64,000 nucleotides of DNA. It comes from Rhodovulum steppense. Its GTDB lineage: Bacteria > Pseudomonadota > Alphaproteobacteria > Rhodobacterales > Rhodobacteraceae. The notes under the pieces were generated by a model. The model was not told where the DNA came from. It did not search any database and was given only the letters and a program-made list of their open reading frames with translations. The stretch covers positions 62,001-126,000 of the forward strand of contig NZ_SLVM01000009.1 of the NCBI RefSeq assembly GCF_004339675.1. Reading direction: 5' to 3'. Of the stretch, positions 50,550 through 59,242 are shown piece after piece (within the stretch, counting starts at the first letter, position 1; every line of letters begins with the position of its first letter). The position numbers were made by a program, and so were the translations under genes.

Positions 50550-53350
50550 GGCATCGGCTCCAGATGGTCGAAGGGCGCGGGCGAGAGCGTCAGGATCTCG
50601 GCCGGAAGCGGTGTGCCGTCGCTGCCCGTGCGGCCCGTGCGTGCGGCAAGCAGCATGTGATCGGTCGGCGTCGATTGCGGCCCGCTTTCGCGATAGAGCC
50701 GGTCGATATCGACCGCGCGCACGCCCGCCACGCCATGCGCTGTTGCGGCGACATCGGACAGCGCGACAGGCTGGGCGAAATCGCGGTTCTCGAAGGCATA
50801 GGCCGCGCGCAGCGCCGTCTCGACCGCCGCCAGAACGCTGGGCGTGTCATGCGCGGGATCGACCGCGACCTTCAGCCCCAGCCGGAAACGCGCGGGGGCG
50901 TAGGACAGAAGCTCGAAGCTTGCCAGCGGGTCGCCATAGGTTCGGTAGGCATCCCCGAGCGCCTTCAGAACCGGCCCCGAACCGGCCAGCACCGCGCCAT
51001 CCTCGCCCGCGACGGTGACGACGATCCGGCGGCTTTCCCCCTGCCAGACCCAGCGCGCATCGGCCCGCGCGATGCCCGGATAGCCCAGCGCGAAATCGCG
51101 GTAATCGGTGATCGAGACGATCCGGCCCAGCGTCAGCGTGCGGATCGGCGCGTTGCGCCGCGCGGCCCCGGCGCTTTCGGGATCGGCGCCGCCGCTGGCC
51201 GCGACGGGGTTCGTCACCTCCTTCAGCCCGAGCGGGCGGTCGATTGCCAGCGACAATTGCCCCGCCCGCAGATTGCCCGCGCGGCCCAGCCCCTTGCGAT
51301 ACTCGGCCTCGATATTGTCGCGCCCCGCGGGCGGCCTTGCACCCGAGATCCCGTCGCCGAAGCGCACCGTGGTTTCACCGCTATCGGCCAGCGTCGTGGC
51401 AAAGACCCGCGCGGTCGGACCGCGCTGGTAAAGGTCGGGCACCTCGGTCCATTCCACCCCGTCGATGCGGATCCGCAGGCTCGACGCCACGCCCGTTTCG
51501 GTCGAGGCGACCAGATGCGTCACCGGCGCCTGTTTCAGCGCAAAGCGCTGGAAGGGCTGCGCGGGATCGCCCGCGCCCAGGATCTCGGACGCCCCCTCGC
51601 CATGCGAGGCGCGCGCGATATTGCCGTGGATCACCGCGCTGGCCCGGTCGAGGGGGGACAGGATCGGGTCCGCCAGCGTGATCCGGCCGTGCAGCGGATC
51701 GGACGGGTCGAAACCCGCGATCCGGTGACGCTGGACGATGGCGGGGCTGGTCTCGTCGGCCGCAACCGCTGGCAACTGGCCGCGCAGGGCCAGCGTCAGG
51801 GCCAGCCGTCCCTCGGGATCGGTCACAAGCCACAGGCCAAGCAGCGGCGCGGCGGGGGCGAACAGGACCGCCTGGACCGTCAGCCGCGTGCCGCGCGGCA
51901 GGCTGTCGAGCGTGCCATCGGCGCGCAGCACCGTCAGCCGGGCAATCGCGGTCTCGACCTGCGCGCGGCGGCCTTTCAGATAGACGAGGCGACCCTCGGG
52001 CAGGTCGGGCACAACCCCGTCCAGCGTGATATCGGCGCCATGCAGGAAATCGCGTTCGGGGGTTTCGGCCAGCGCCAGTTCCTCGCTGCCGCCATGCACG
52101 GCAACCCGGCGGTAATCGCCCGCGAAATCCGCGACCCAGCCGGAGCGATCCGGGGTCAGCACCGTGGCACGCCCGCTGATCGCATAGCGCGCCTCGGCCT
52201 CGGCGGTGACGGATGCGATGCGGAAAAGCTGGGGCGCGGCGCCGGGGCTGCTGAGGACCGCCCAGCCGCCGGGCGTGAACTCGCGGTGGACGGTATCGAG
52301 CACGATGCGCGTATCCGCCTGACGCCCGGCGAAATCCCAGTCGCCGACATTGCCGCTGCTGCCGGTGATCGGCGAGGGCGAATTTTCCGGGGCCGTTCCC
52401 ACATAGCCAAAGGCCGTGCGGGTCGAGGCGGACAGGACGGCCGGATGCGGCGCGTTATGGCCGAAAAGCGCGGTCGGGCGGCGGAGGGCATAGACGCGGT
52501 GCACGGGCTCATCCTCGCCCGCGGGGCTGACCGGGCCAAGCGCGCCCGCCCATTCGATCCATGTGCGGTCAAGCGCGAGATCGGGCGCGACGCGGGTCAG
52601 CCGCCGCACCGCCCAAAGCGCCGAGCCGGTGGAAAACCCGGGCCAGCCGCTGTCGAAGCGTTGCGGGTGGACGATCAGGATCGCGTCACCGGGCGCCAGC
52701 CCCGTCGCCTGCCCGGCAAGCCAGGTGCCGGTGTCGCCCTCGGCCAGCGTCACGCGCCGGTTCTGCCGCGGGCGCATCCGGTTCCAGGCGACGCGGGCTT
52801 CCAGATCGGCCAGCGTTTCAAAGACCTGCGCGGTCTCGTCGGGGCCGGGCGTGCTTTGTACGCGGGTCCCGGCGGGGATGGTCAGTTCGGCCACATCCGG
52901 CGCGGCACCGGGCGGATCCTCCATCAGGAAGACCAGATCGGTTTCGGCGGCCGATCCCGGATGCAGCCGGTAGCCGATCAGCCGGGCGATCTCGGCAATC
53001 GAGAACCGCTCGGTGGCGGTGCCGATATAGGCTTCGGTCGCGTGGCGCTCGTTGTAGAAGGTCAGGACATCCAGCACCGACGCCCAGGCGTCGATCAGCG
53101 CGATGGTGAAATCGTCATCCGCCCGCGTGCCCAGCCGGGCCAGCGCGGGCAGGGTGGATGACGCAAGCCGGGCCAGCATCGAGGCCTTGAAATCGCCATG
53201 CAGGCCCGTCCGGGTCTGGATCCGGCCCAGGTCGGGGCGGTTTTCGACCGGTCGCGGGGTGGACAGCGTGACGCCCTCGCAGCAGCGGCAGGCATCGCCG
53301 GGCGCGGCGGGAGTATCGGGATGGCCGATGCGGATCGGGGCGTCGGTCAT
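50546..53350 (-). CDS. Putative baseplate assembly protein (baseplate wedge, 934 residues)
   Basis: Contains YNERHATEAYIGTATERFSI, LIGYRLHPGSAAETDLVF and, in the last third, VRFGDGISGARPPAGRDN-like sequence and the Baseplate_J core (LGRIVSITDYRDFALGYPGIA, as two parts). The N-terminus holds a four-Cys stretch CRCCEG near residue 22 that could bind a metal. Two such proteins in tandem are usual for eCIS and related phage-like loci. It forms the wedge that triggers sheath contraction. Confidence 0.85.
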   Translation of the reverse strand: MTDAPIRIGHPDTPAAPGDACRCCEGVTLSTPRPVENRPDLGRIQTRTGLHGDFKASMLARLASSTLPALARLGTRADDDFTIALIDAWASVLDVLTFYNERHATEAYIGTATERFSIAEIARLIGYRLHPGSAAETDLVFLMEDPPGAAPDVAELTIPAGTRVQSTPGPDETAQVFETLADLEARVAWNRMRPRQNRRVTLAEGDTGTWLAGQATGLAPGDAILIVHPQRFDSGWPGFSTGSALWAVRRLTRVAPDLALDRTWIEWAGALGPVSPAGEDEPVHRVYALRRPTALFGHNAPHPAVLSASTRTAFGYVGTAPENSPSPITGSSGNVGDWDFAGRQADTRIVLDTVHREFTPGGWAVLSSPGAAPQLFRIASVTAEAEARYAISGRATVLTPDRSGWVADFAGDYRRVAVHGGSEELALAETPERDFLHGADITLDGVVPDLPEGRLVYLKGRRAQVETAIARLTVLRADGTLDSLPRGTRLTVQAVLFAPAAPLLGLWLVTDPEGRLALTLALRGQLPAVAADETSPAIVQRHRIAGFDPSDPLHGRITLADPILSPLDRASAVIHGNIARASHGEGASEILGAGDPAQPFQRFALKQAPVTHLVASTETGVASSLRIRIDGVEWTEVPDLYQRGPTARVFATTLADSGETTVRFGDGISGARPPAGRDNIEAEYRKGLGRAGNLRAGQLSLAIDRPLGLKEVTNPVAASGGADPESAGAARRNAPIRTLTLGRIVSITDYRDFALGYPGIARADARWVWQGESRRIVVTVAGEDGAVLAGSGPVLKALGDAYRTYGDPLASFELLSYAPARFRLGLKVAVDPAHDTPSVLAAVETALRAAYAFENRDFAQPVALSDVAATAHGVAGVRAVDIDRLYRESGPQSTPTDHMLLAARTGRTGSDGTPLPAEILTLSPAPFDHLEPMP

Positions 53351-55911
53351 TTGCCGCCTCCCATGGTGATGGCAAGCGAACCGCGTTCGGGGAAGTTGCG
53401 GTCATTCTCGCATTGCGCGATTTCCAGCCGCCCCATCCGGATCACGCCGTCTTCCAGCGGTTTGGTCGCGGTCGTGCCGCGGCGGCGGAACGTGGTCGCC
53501 TTGACCGATGTCACCCCCTCGACACCCATCGCCGCAGCATGGATCCGGCTCAGCCAGACCGGATCGCCAAAGCTGAAATTGTCGGGGTGGAACAGGCCCT
53601 TGCGCCCGCCCGGCAGGCGCGCGCTTGACAGCATGTCCAGCACCTCGCGCCGGATCCCGGCCCGGAAATGGTCGGGACCGGCACAGACGAACAGCGCGAT
53701 TTCCAGCGCGACAAAGCGCGGCGCGTCGATCTGAAGATCGTAGCCCGCCATGCGGTAGCGGTCGAGGAACTCGGCCAGTTCGGCGCGGAACTCCGGCGTC
53801 ACGGGCCGCCCGCCGAAGCGGTCCACCGTGACGAAGACGGTATGGCCATGCCCGTTCCAGCGGAAGGTGGCGACCGCGCGCTGCACGTCGGGGTGGCGCC
53901 GCGCCATCTCGCCGTAATCGGCCTCGGTCACCGCGCGTTCCTGGCGGCGATAGGCAAAGGGGGCGGCGGCGCGGACCTCGTCCATGGTTTCGGGGCCCAG
54001 CCCGCCCGTGGCGGGCAGCGGGTTCGTCACCGCCTCGATCCCGCCCTTGTCGGTGATGACATGGGCAATCGCGCCCGCGCCCACATTGCCCTCGGGGCCG
54101 TTGCCCACCCGGTAGCGCGCGGCGAACCCCGTGCCCGCGTTCGGCCGCCGTCCGTTCAGATCGTCGCCAAAGCGGATCCGGGCACGGCCGTCGCGTTCGG
54201 TCTCGACCACGAAATGGCGATCTTCGGCAAAGGAGTTCAAGACATCCGCCCGCGCCTGCCAGTTGTCATGGGCCGGGCTGTCATCGGTCAGGGTGACGGC
54301 GGGCGCGCGGGCGGCCAGCGGCTGGTGGATCGCGGCATGGGCGGACCGGGTGGCCAGCGGGTCATGGGCCACCGCATCGCCCGTCACGCTGTCGCGGATC
54401 ACGGCGGCCTGCGTGACGGGGCCAAGCGCCAGAAGGGGGGCGAACCGGGGCGGCACGGGCCGGGGGTCGGGGCGGGTGCAGGGATCGCCCGTGGGCGCGG
54501 GCACAAGGCTCAGATGCGGCTCGGGCACGCGGCCGAGCGGCTCGTTCGCGATGCTGCGGCCATGATCGGCCAGCACGATATTTCCCAAGGCGTGGCTGAC
54601 CCCCGTCACCACCCCGCCCCCTGCCGCATCGTCGCGCCGGGCCGACAGGCAGAGCTCAAAGGGCAGGGCGTCTTCCTCGGCCCAGCGGATTTCGGTGATC
54701 CGGGCGGGATCTGCGCCGGGCTCCAGCGGCAGCGGGTCGGTCAGCCCGGCCTGCACCGCGGTCAGGCGCACCGCATGGCGCCGCGTCGGGTCGGCATCGG
54801 CGGCACGCCCCGTCCTCGGCCCCAGCCCTTCGGCAAGCACAAGGATGTCGCCGGGCGCCAGATGGGGGAAATCGCCCGCCAGCGTGGCCCGCGTGGCACC
54901 CCTGGGCAGGCAACATTCGTCGCTGCCCCAGGTGTAGAAATCGATCCGGTCATGCGCGGGCCGGAAGGTGCCGCGATGCAGCGGCTCGAACACCTGCGGG
55001 TCGCGGTCCAGCGCGCGGTCGCGCTGGTCGGGCGTCAGAACCGGGTCGAAGCCGGGCAGGCGGGTGAGGAATTGCAGATCGGCCGGTTCGGCCGTGACCT
55101 CGGCCGTGACGCGGACCTGCACCCAGACCCGGGCATTCGCGCCGTCATGCATCCGGTAATCGACCAGCCGGGCATGGCGGCGCACCGAGGATCGCCGCCG
55201 CGCGGTCGCCAGATAGCTTTCGGTGGCCACCGCATCCTGCGCATAGCTCAGCCGGTCGCCGGTATAGGCCAGCATCTCGACCAGCGCGATGCCCAGATCG
55301 GCCGGGTTGCGTTCGCGCCAGTCAGGCATGATCTGCGCCATCCGGCCCAGCATCAGGCGGCGGAAGCTGCGGTAATCCTTGGCAAGATAGCTGATCGCGG
55401 GGGGCGAATGTGCGTCCTCGGGGCAGTCTGTGCGCGGCGCGCAGTCGAAATCGGTCGCGCATTCCACCTTGAACGAGAAGTCTATCTCGGCCAGCAGCCG
55501 GTCGATCCCGTCGGGTGGCGACAGCGGGTCGCCCGCGCGGGTCAGCCGAAGCCGGTAGCGCGCGTGATCGCCCTGGCTGTCGGTGCGGATCACCAGCGTC
55601 GCGGCCTGCGCCCCGGGGTCCAGCGTGGCCAGATGGGCGATCAGCCCCGGCTCGGCCAGCGCGGGGTCGGGCGCGTCGGCGCGGGTGATCCAGAGCAGGC
55701 CGACGCCGGTGATCCGCTCGCCGCCCGAAAGCTCCAGATCGTCCAGCGTCAGGGCGGGTGCCGTGCGCAGGAAGCGCAGCAGGAGCGTGCGCTGGCGCGG
55801 CGTGTCGGCGGGCGCCTCGCCATCCAGGACTTCAAGGAAGTCGATGCCGTTCAGCGGTGGGTTCGCCAGCACCAGTTCGCGCCGTCGGGGATGGCAGCAC
55901 CGATAGATCAT
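53347..55911 (-). CDS. Putative baseplate assembly protein (Afp11-like, 854 residues)
   Basis: Opens MIYRCCHPRRRELVLANP, with NPADLGIALVEMLAYTGDRLSY, YRMHDGANARVWVQV and, downstream, VRFGDDLNGRRPNAGTGF-type and RQERAVTEADYGEMARRHPDVQ motifs, all typical of Afp11/baseplate J proteins. It overlaps its neighbours by 4 bases on both sides. A parallel to T4 gp6. Confidence 0.88.
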   Translation of the reverse strand: MIYRCCHPRRRELVLANPPLNGIDFLEVLDGEAPADTPRQRTLLLRFLRTAPALTLDDLELSGGERITGVGLLWITRADAPDPALAEPGLIAHLATLDPGAQAATLVIRTDSQGDHARYRLRLTRAGDPLSPPDGIDRLLAEIDFSFKVECATDFDCAPRTDCPEDAHSPPAISYLAKDYRSFRRLMLGRMAQIMPDWRERNPADLGIALVEMLAYTGDRLSYAQDAVATESYLATARRRSSVRRHARLVDYRMHDGANARVWVQVRVTAEVTAEPADLQFLTRLPGFDPVLTPDQRDRALDRDPQVFEPLHRGTFRPAHDRIDFYTWGSDECCLPRGATRATLAGDFPHLAPGDILVLAEGLGPRTGRAADADPTRRHAVRLTAVQAGLTDPLPLEPGADPARITEIRWAEEDALPFELCLSARRDDAAGGGVVTGVSHALGNIVLADHGRSIANEPLGRVPEPHLSLVPAPTGDPCTRPDPRPVPPRFAPLLALGPVTQAAVIRDSVTGDAVAHDPLATRSAHAAIHQPLAARAPAVTLTDDSPAHDNWQARADVLNSFAEDRHFVVETERDGRARIRFGDDLNGRRPNAGTGFAARYRVGNGPEGNVGAGAIAHVITDKGGIEAVTNPLPATGGLGPETMDEVRAAAPFAYRRQERAVTEADYGEMARRHPDVQRAVATFRWNGHGHTVFVTVDRFGGRPVTPEFRAELAEFLDRYRMAGYDLQIDAPRFVALEIALFVCAGPDHFRAGIRREVLDMLSSARLPGGRKGLFHPDNFSFGDPVWLSRIHAAAMGVEGVTSVKATTFRRRGTTATKPLEDGVIRMGRLEIAQCENDRNFPERGSLAITMGGGK

Positions 55912-56270
55912 GTCCCCGTCTCCAGCGCGAATTCGGCCAGTTCCTGCCCCTCGCGGCCGCGCAGCCGATAGGCGATGCGGATGCGCAGGGTGGATTCCTC
56001 GGCTTGCGTTTCGACGGCGTCGATCTCGATGCGCTGGCCAAGATATTGTTGCAGCGCGCCGCGGATCAGGAATTCGGCGGTGGCCGCGGCCTCGGGGCTC
56101 GCGGCGGCAAAGACCAGTTGCAGCACGCCCGCGCCGAAATCGGGGCGGTTCACCCGCTCGCCGGGATTGGTGAACAGGATCTGCTCGATCAGGTCGCGAA
56201 TGTGCTTGGCCTCGGCGGCGCGTGCGGTGCGTTCCGATCCGTCGAAATGATAGGGAAAGTCGATCTGCAT
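55908..56270 (-). CDS. gp25-like baseplate protein (Afp9-like)
   Basis: 120 residues with the GPW/gp25 signature ILFTNPGERVNRPDFGAGVLQLVF in parts (TNPGERVNRPDFG) and YRLRGREG. The EPR-like Asn-Pro-Gly-Glu-Arg-Val motif binds the sheath initiator of contractile tails. Four bases after the PAAR gene. Confidence 0.93.
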   Translation of the reverse strand: MQIDFPYHFDGSERTARAAEAKHIRDLIEQILFTNPGERVNRPDFGAGVLQLVFAAASPEAAATAEFLIRGALQQYLGQRIEIDAVETQAEESTLRIRIAYRLRGREGQELAEFALETGT

Positions 56271-56274
56271 CGCC

Positions 56275-56577
56275 TCAACTCCCGATCACGCGGGTCTGGG
56301 CCATCACCGGGATCATCGGCGACCCCGTCGGCGTCGTGGTCGAGACGCTGTCCATCAGCACCACGGGTTGGCCGCCCGCAAAGACCCGCGTTGCCGCGAC
56401 AAGGTAGCTGCCCGTGACGCAGGGGATCGCGGCGCAGCCGGTGATCGCCCAGGGGCCGGGCTGGGTCGCGACCGGCTGGCCCGAGACCAGAACGCGCGCA
56501 AAGGGCGCGGTGGGCGTGGCCGGGCCGCCATGGGTGCAGGTGACGACCGCGCCAAGATGCAGGATGGGTCCGGGCAT
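56275..56577 (-). CDS. PAAR-like spike-tip protein (Afp10-like)
   Basis: 100 residues, MPGPILHLGAVVTCTHGGPATP at the start, with repeats of short Pro/Gly-rich beta turns and candidate metal-binding Cys/His residues (TCTHGG). It would sit on the tip of the spike. Start at ATG 56577; a longer frame upstream lacks coding character. Confidence 0.85.
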   Translation of the reverse strand: MPGPILHLGAVVTCTHGGPATPTAPFARVLVSGQPVATQPGPWAITGCAAIPCVTGSYLVAATRVFAGGQPVVLMDSVSTTTPTGSPMIPVMAQTRVIGS

Positions 56578-56588
56578 GGCGTTCCTCC

Positions 56589-57098
56589 TCAGATCACGGT
56601 CAGGGCGCCGTTGTTGACGGTGACGGTCGGGCCGATCAGCGTGATCGAGGCGCCGCGGCCGTTCTGGATGTAGATGCCGGTATCGTTCACGATCAGCGAG
56701 GCACCCGCAGTCGTCTTGATGACGATGCCCCCGGTGGGGCCGGGCAGGTCGGTCACCGTGACGCCGTTCTGGCCCACGGTCTGCATCGTCAGTGCCGACA
56801 GCGCGGGCGGCGTCATCAGGTGCAGCGCGGGCACCTCGGCGGCCGAGCCGAAGAAGCAGCCCGACCAGATCGGATGGTCGGGATCGCCCTGTTCGAACTC
56901 GATCCAGACGCCCGCGCCGATCGGCGGCACCGCGACCGATCCGGTCTGAAGCCCGGCCACCGGAAAGCAGGGCATCGCCCAACTGCTGAGCGCCACCGAC
57001 GAGACATCGGTCACCATGGCCTGGATGCGGCCCATCATCATCGGGTCCACATTGTTCAGCACCGTGCCGCGATATTTCCCGTAATAGCGTTGCGTCAT
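56589..57098 (-). CDS. Spike protein with gpV/gp5 OB-fold (VgrG C-terminal part)
   Basis: 169 residues. The OB-fold (GKYRGTVLNNVDPMMMGRIQ, PIGAGVWIEFEQGDPDHPIWSGCF) is followed by a short triple-stranded beta-helix-like tail rich in Ile/Val/Thr/Asn (IVIKTTAGASLIVNDTG). Corresponds to the C-terminal half of Afp8/VgrG. ATGA overlap with the hub gene. Confidence 0.88.
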   Translation of the reverse strand: MTQRYYGKYRGTVLNNVDPMMMGRIQAMVTDVSSVALSSWAMPCFPVAGLQTGSVAVPPIGAGVWIEFEQGDPDHPIWSGCFFGSAAEVPALHLMTPPALSALTMQTVGQNGVTVTDLPGPTGGIVIKTTAGASLIVNDTGIYIQNGRGASITLIGPTVTVNNGALTVI

Positions 57099-58222
57099 GC
57101 CGGCACCGATGCCTGGGTGGGCAGAAGCCCGTTGCGTTTCAGGGTAAAGCCCTGGCTGTAGCTGCCGCGCCGGATCTCGTGGGTGACGCTGGCGACGTAA
57201 TGCACCCCGTCAAAGGCCGTGCCCGCGCCCCGCACCCCCACCAGCCCGCGTGCTTTCAGGATGCGGCCATAGCGCAGCACGTCGATCCGGCCCCGGCCGG
57301 TGACCGCGTCCGAATGGCGCGCGGCATGGGCAAAGCCGCGGGCCAGCGCCTCGATCGGGTTCATCCGCGCGGTGTCGGTCAGCCGCCGGATCTTCGGCGG
57401 CAGCGGCGGGATCGCGCCCAGGGGTGGATGAAACGGGATCGCGGACGGGATCGGAATGGGGATCGGCGCGCGGGTCTCGCGGTTCTGGATGAAGACCACC
57501 GGCATCTCGGTGCCGTCCTTGTCGAAGGTGAAGCGCAGTTCCTGGGCATTGGTGGCGCTGCCTGAATCGATGGTCAGCGCGGGCTGTATCGCGCCGATCC
57601 GCACCTCTGGCCCCCAATAGGCAAAGCTGGTGGCCGGTGCGGGGCCCGGTTTCATGAAGAAGGTGTAGCCCGCCGCATCGGCCAACGCGCGGATATAGGC
57701 CAGGTCGGTATCCTGGTGGCGCGGGATGCGGTCTGTCGGCAGCGGCGGCCCCTCGACCGAGGGGATCACCTGCGGGATCACGCCAAGCCAGGCGTATTTC
57801 GCAAGGATCATCGCGACGCGGGCAAAGGGCGGCATCGCGGGATAGGGCAGGCCCGAGAAATCGACGATCTCCATCGCCGCAGTCAGATCCTTGCCCTGCA
57901 CGCTGAGCGTTCCGGGTGCCCCGCCCGTGCCGGGGGTCAGCGCGGTGCGGGTGACCACGCCGTTGATCAGCGTGCTGGCCTGCCCGTTCACCGTGGCCAC
58001 CAGCGCCACCCGCAGGATCGGCAGCGCCGAGCCGCCCGCCAGCAGGAAGACGGTGTTCAGCGGCGAGTCCTTCTCGACCGCGAATTCCATCGAGAACCCG
58101 CTTTGCGTCTCGCCCGAATTGTCCTCGATGCTGACCGATTGCAGGGCATCGACGACCGAGGCCGGGGCGGGCACCGGGATGCCCGGGCCGAACAGCAGCG
58201 TCAGGTCGATGCCCTTGATCAT
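57095..58222 (-). CDS. Baseplate hub protein (gpD/VgrG N-terminal part)
   Basis: 375 residues from ATG 58222 (MIKGIDLTLLFGPG). Corresponds to the gp27-like hub part of Afp8/VgrG: DSPLNTVFLL, QDTDLAYIRALADAAGYTFFM (in parts) and an RRGSYSQGFTLKRNGL ending, typical of gpD. In Afp this part and the spike are a single protein. Confidence 0.85.
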   Translation of the reverse strand: MIKGIDLTLLFGPGIPVPAPASVVDALQSVSIEDNSGETQSGFSMEFAVEKDSPLNTVFLLAGGSALPILRVALVATVNGQASTLINGVVTRTALTPGTGGAPGTLSVQGKDLTAAMEIVDFSGLPYPAMPPFARVAMILAKYAWLGVIPQVIPSVEGPPLPTDRIPRHQDTDLAYIRALADAAGYTFFMKPGPAPATSFAYWGPEVRIGAIQPALTIDSGSATNAQELRFTFDKDGTEMPVVFIQNRETRAPIPIPIPSAIPFHPPLGAIPPLPPKIRRLTDTARMNPIEALARGFAHAARHSDAVTGRGRIDVLRYGRILKARGLVGVRGAGTAFDGVHYVASVTHEIRRGSYSQGFTLKRNGLLPTQASVPA

Positions 58223-58226
58223 GGCG

Positions 58227-58586
58227 CTATTCCTCGGGCGGCGCGGGCACGCCGCGCGGCCATGTGATACGGATCGTGGTCTCCGGCGCTTCCAGGTCCT
58301 CGGCCCAGATCGCGCCATTGGCATCCATCAGCAGCCAGAACATTTCCGGATCGCCGGTCTCGGCCGCGGCGATTCGGTCCAGCCGCTCGCCCTGTTTGGT
58401 CTCGCGCAGATGGCGCAGGGCAAATTCCTCGGGCGGCGGCGAGAGGCGGCGTTTCAGACAGCTCACCGGCTGGCCGTCCGGCCCGGTGACCTGCGTGGTC
58501 GGGATGCCGTGATAGCGGCTTTCGGGCGGGAAATCGGTGCGCTCGACGATGCCCGCTTCGAACATCGCCTGGATCGGGTTCTTCAT
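58227..58586 (-). CDS. LysM-like tail protein
   Basis: 119 residues: SRYHGIPTTQV, RRLSPPPEEFALRHL, GERLDRIAAAETGDPEMFW and ITWPRGVP. This is the LysM-like/tail X module that in Afp7 is fused to the CIS-tube domain; here it is separate. It should join the tube to the baseplate. ATGA overlap with the preceding gene and a 4-base gap to the hub. Confidence 0.82.
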   Translation of the reverse strand: MKNPIQAMFEAGIVERTDFPPESRYHGIPTTQVTGPDGQPVSCLKRRLSPPPEEFALRHLRETKQGERLDRIAAAETGDPEMFWLLMDANGAIWAEDLEAPETTIRITWPRGVPAPPEE

Positions 58587-59242
58587 GCCGACAGCCCCCC
58601 CAGTCCCAATTCGCCCAGCTGCCCGGCGGCGGCGCGTGCGGCCAGCGCCTCCTTGCCTTGCAGATAGGCCATGAACAGCCCGCCGCCGCGATGGTCGAAG
58701 CCCAGATCGGCGACCGACAGCACCCGAAGCGTCAGGCTGACCCGCGCGCGGATCGGGTTCAGCGCGGGGTCGAAGAATTCCTCGGTGATCGACAGTTCGG
58801 CCAGCCGCACCGGCACCACGCGGCTGCGGCTCCAGACGAACAGCGCCAGCGGGGTTTCGACGGGCGTGATCTCGAAACTGCCGCTGCGGCGCTGGGCGCC
58901 CTGGCGTTCGAGTTGCGCGACCGTCGGGTGCAGCATCGATTCCAGCGCGGCAAGTGCGGGGAACAGCCCGGTCTCGACCGCGGCGGCGTTGCTGTCGGGA
59001 AATTCAAGCTGGTCGGTTGCGTCCAGTTCCGCCTCGAAGGTGATCGTCTCGACCGCGGGGCCGGTCAGCCGCAGCGGATGCGCCCGCGCGCCCTCGCCCT
59101 CGACCGCCTGCGCGCTCAGCCGACGGCTCAGCGTCTCGGCGGCGTATTGCAGCGCCACGATCCGGCGCACCGCGCCGCTGCCCGGCTCGATCAGCACCAG
59201 CCCCGCGCGGGTCAGCCGGGGAGAATGGGGAAAGCCGGTCAT
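58583..59242 (-). CDS. CIS-tube-type adaptor protein (Afp7 N-terminal part)
   Basis: 219 residues. It has the fold pattern of the N-terminal Afp7/Pvc7 domain: IVALQYAAETLSRRL, VETITFEAELDATDQLEFP, ALFVWSRSRVVPV, RARVSLTLRVL. Without the LysM part it is shorter than Afp7. The C-terminal GQLGELGLGGLSA is likely disordered. Confidence 0.75.
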   Translation of the reverse strand: MTGFPHSPRLTRAGLVLIEPGSGAVRRIVALQYAAETLSRRLSAQAVEGEGARAHPLRLTGPAVETITFEAELDATDQLEFPDSNAAAVETGLFPALAALESMLHPTVAQLERQGAQRRSGSFEITPVETPLALFVWSRSRVVPVRLAELSITEEFFDPALNPIRARVSLTLRVLSVADLGFDHRGGGLFMAYLQGKEALAARAAAGQLGELGLGGLSA

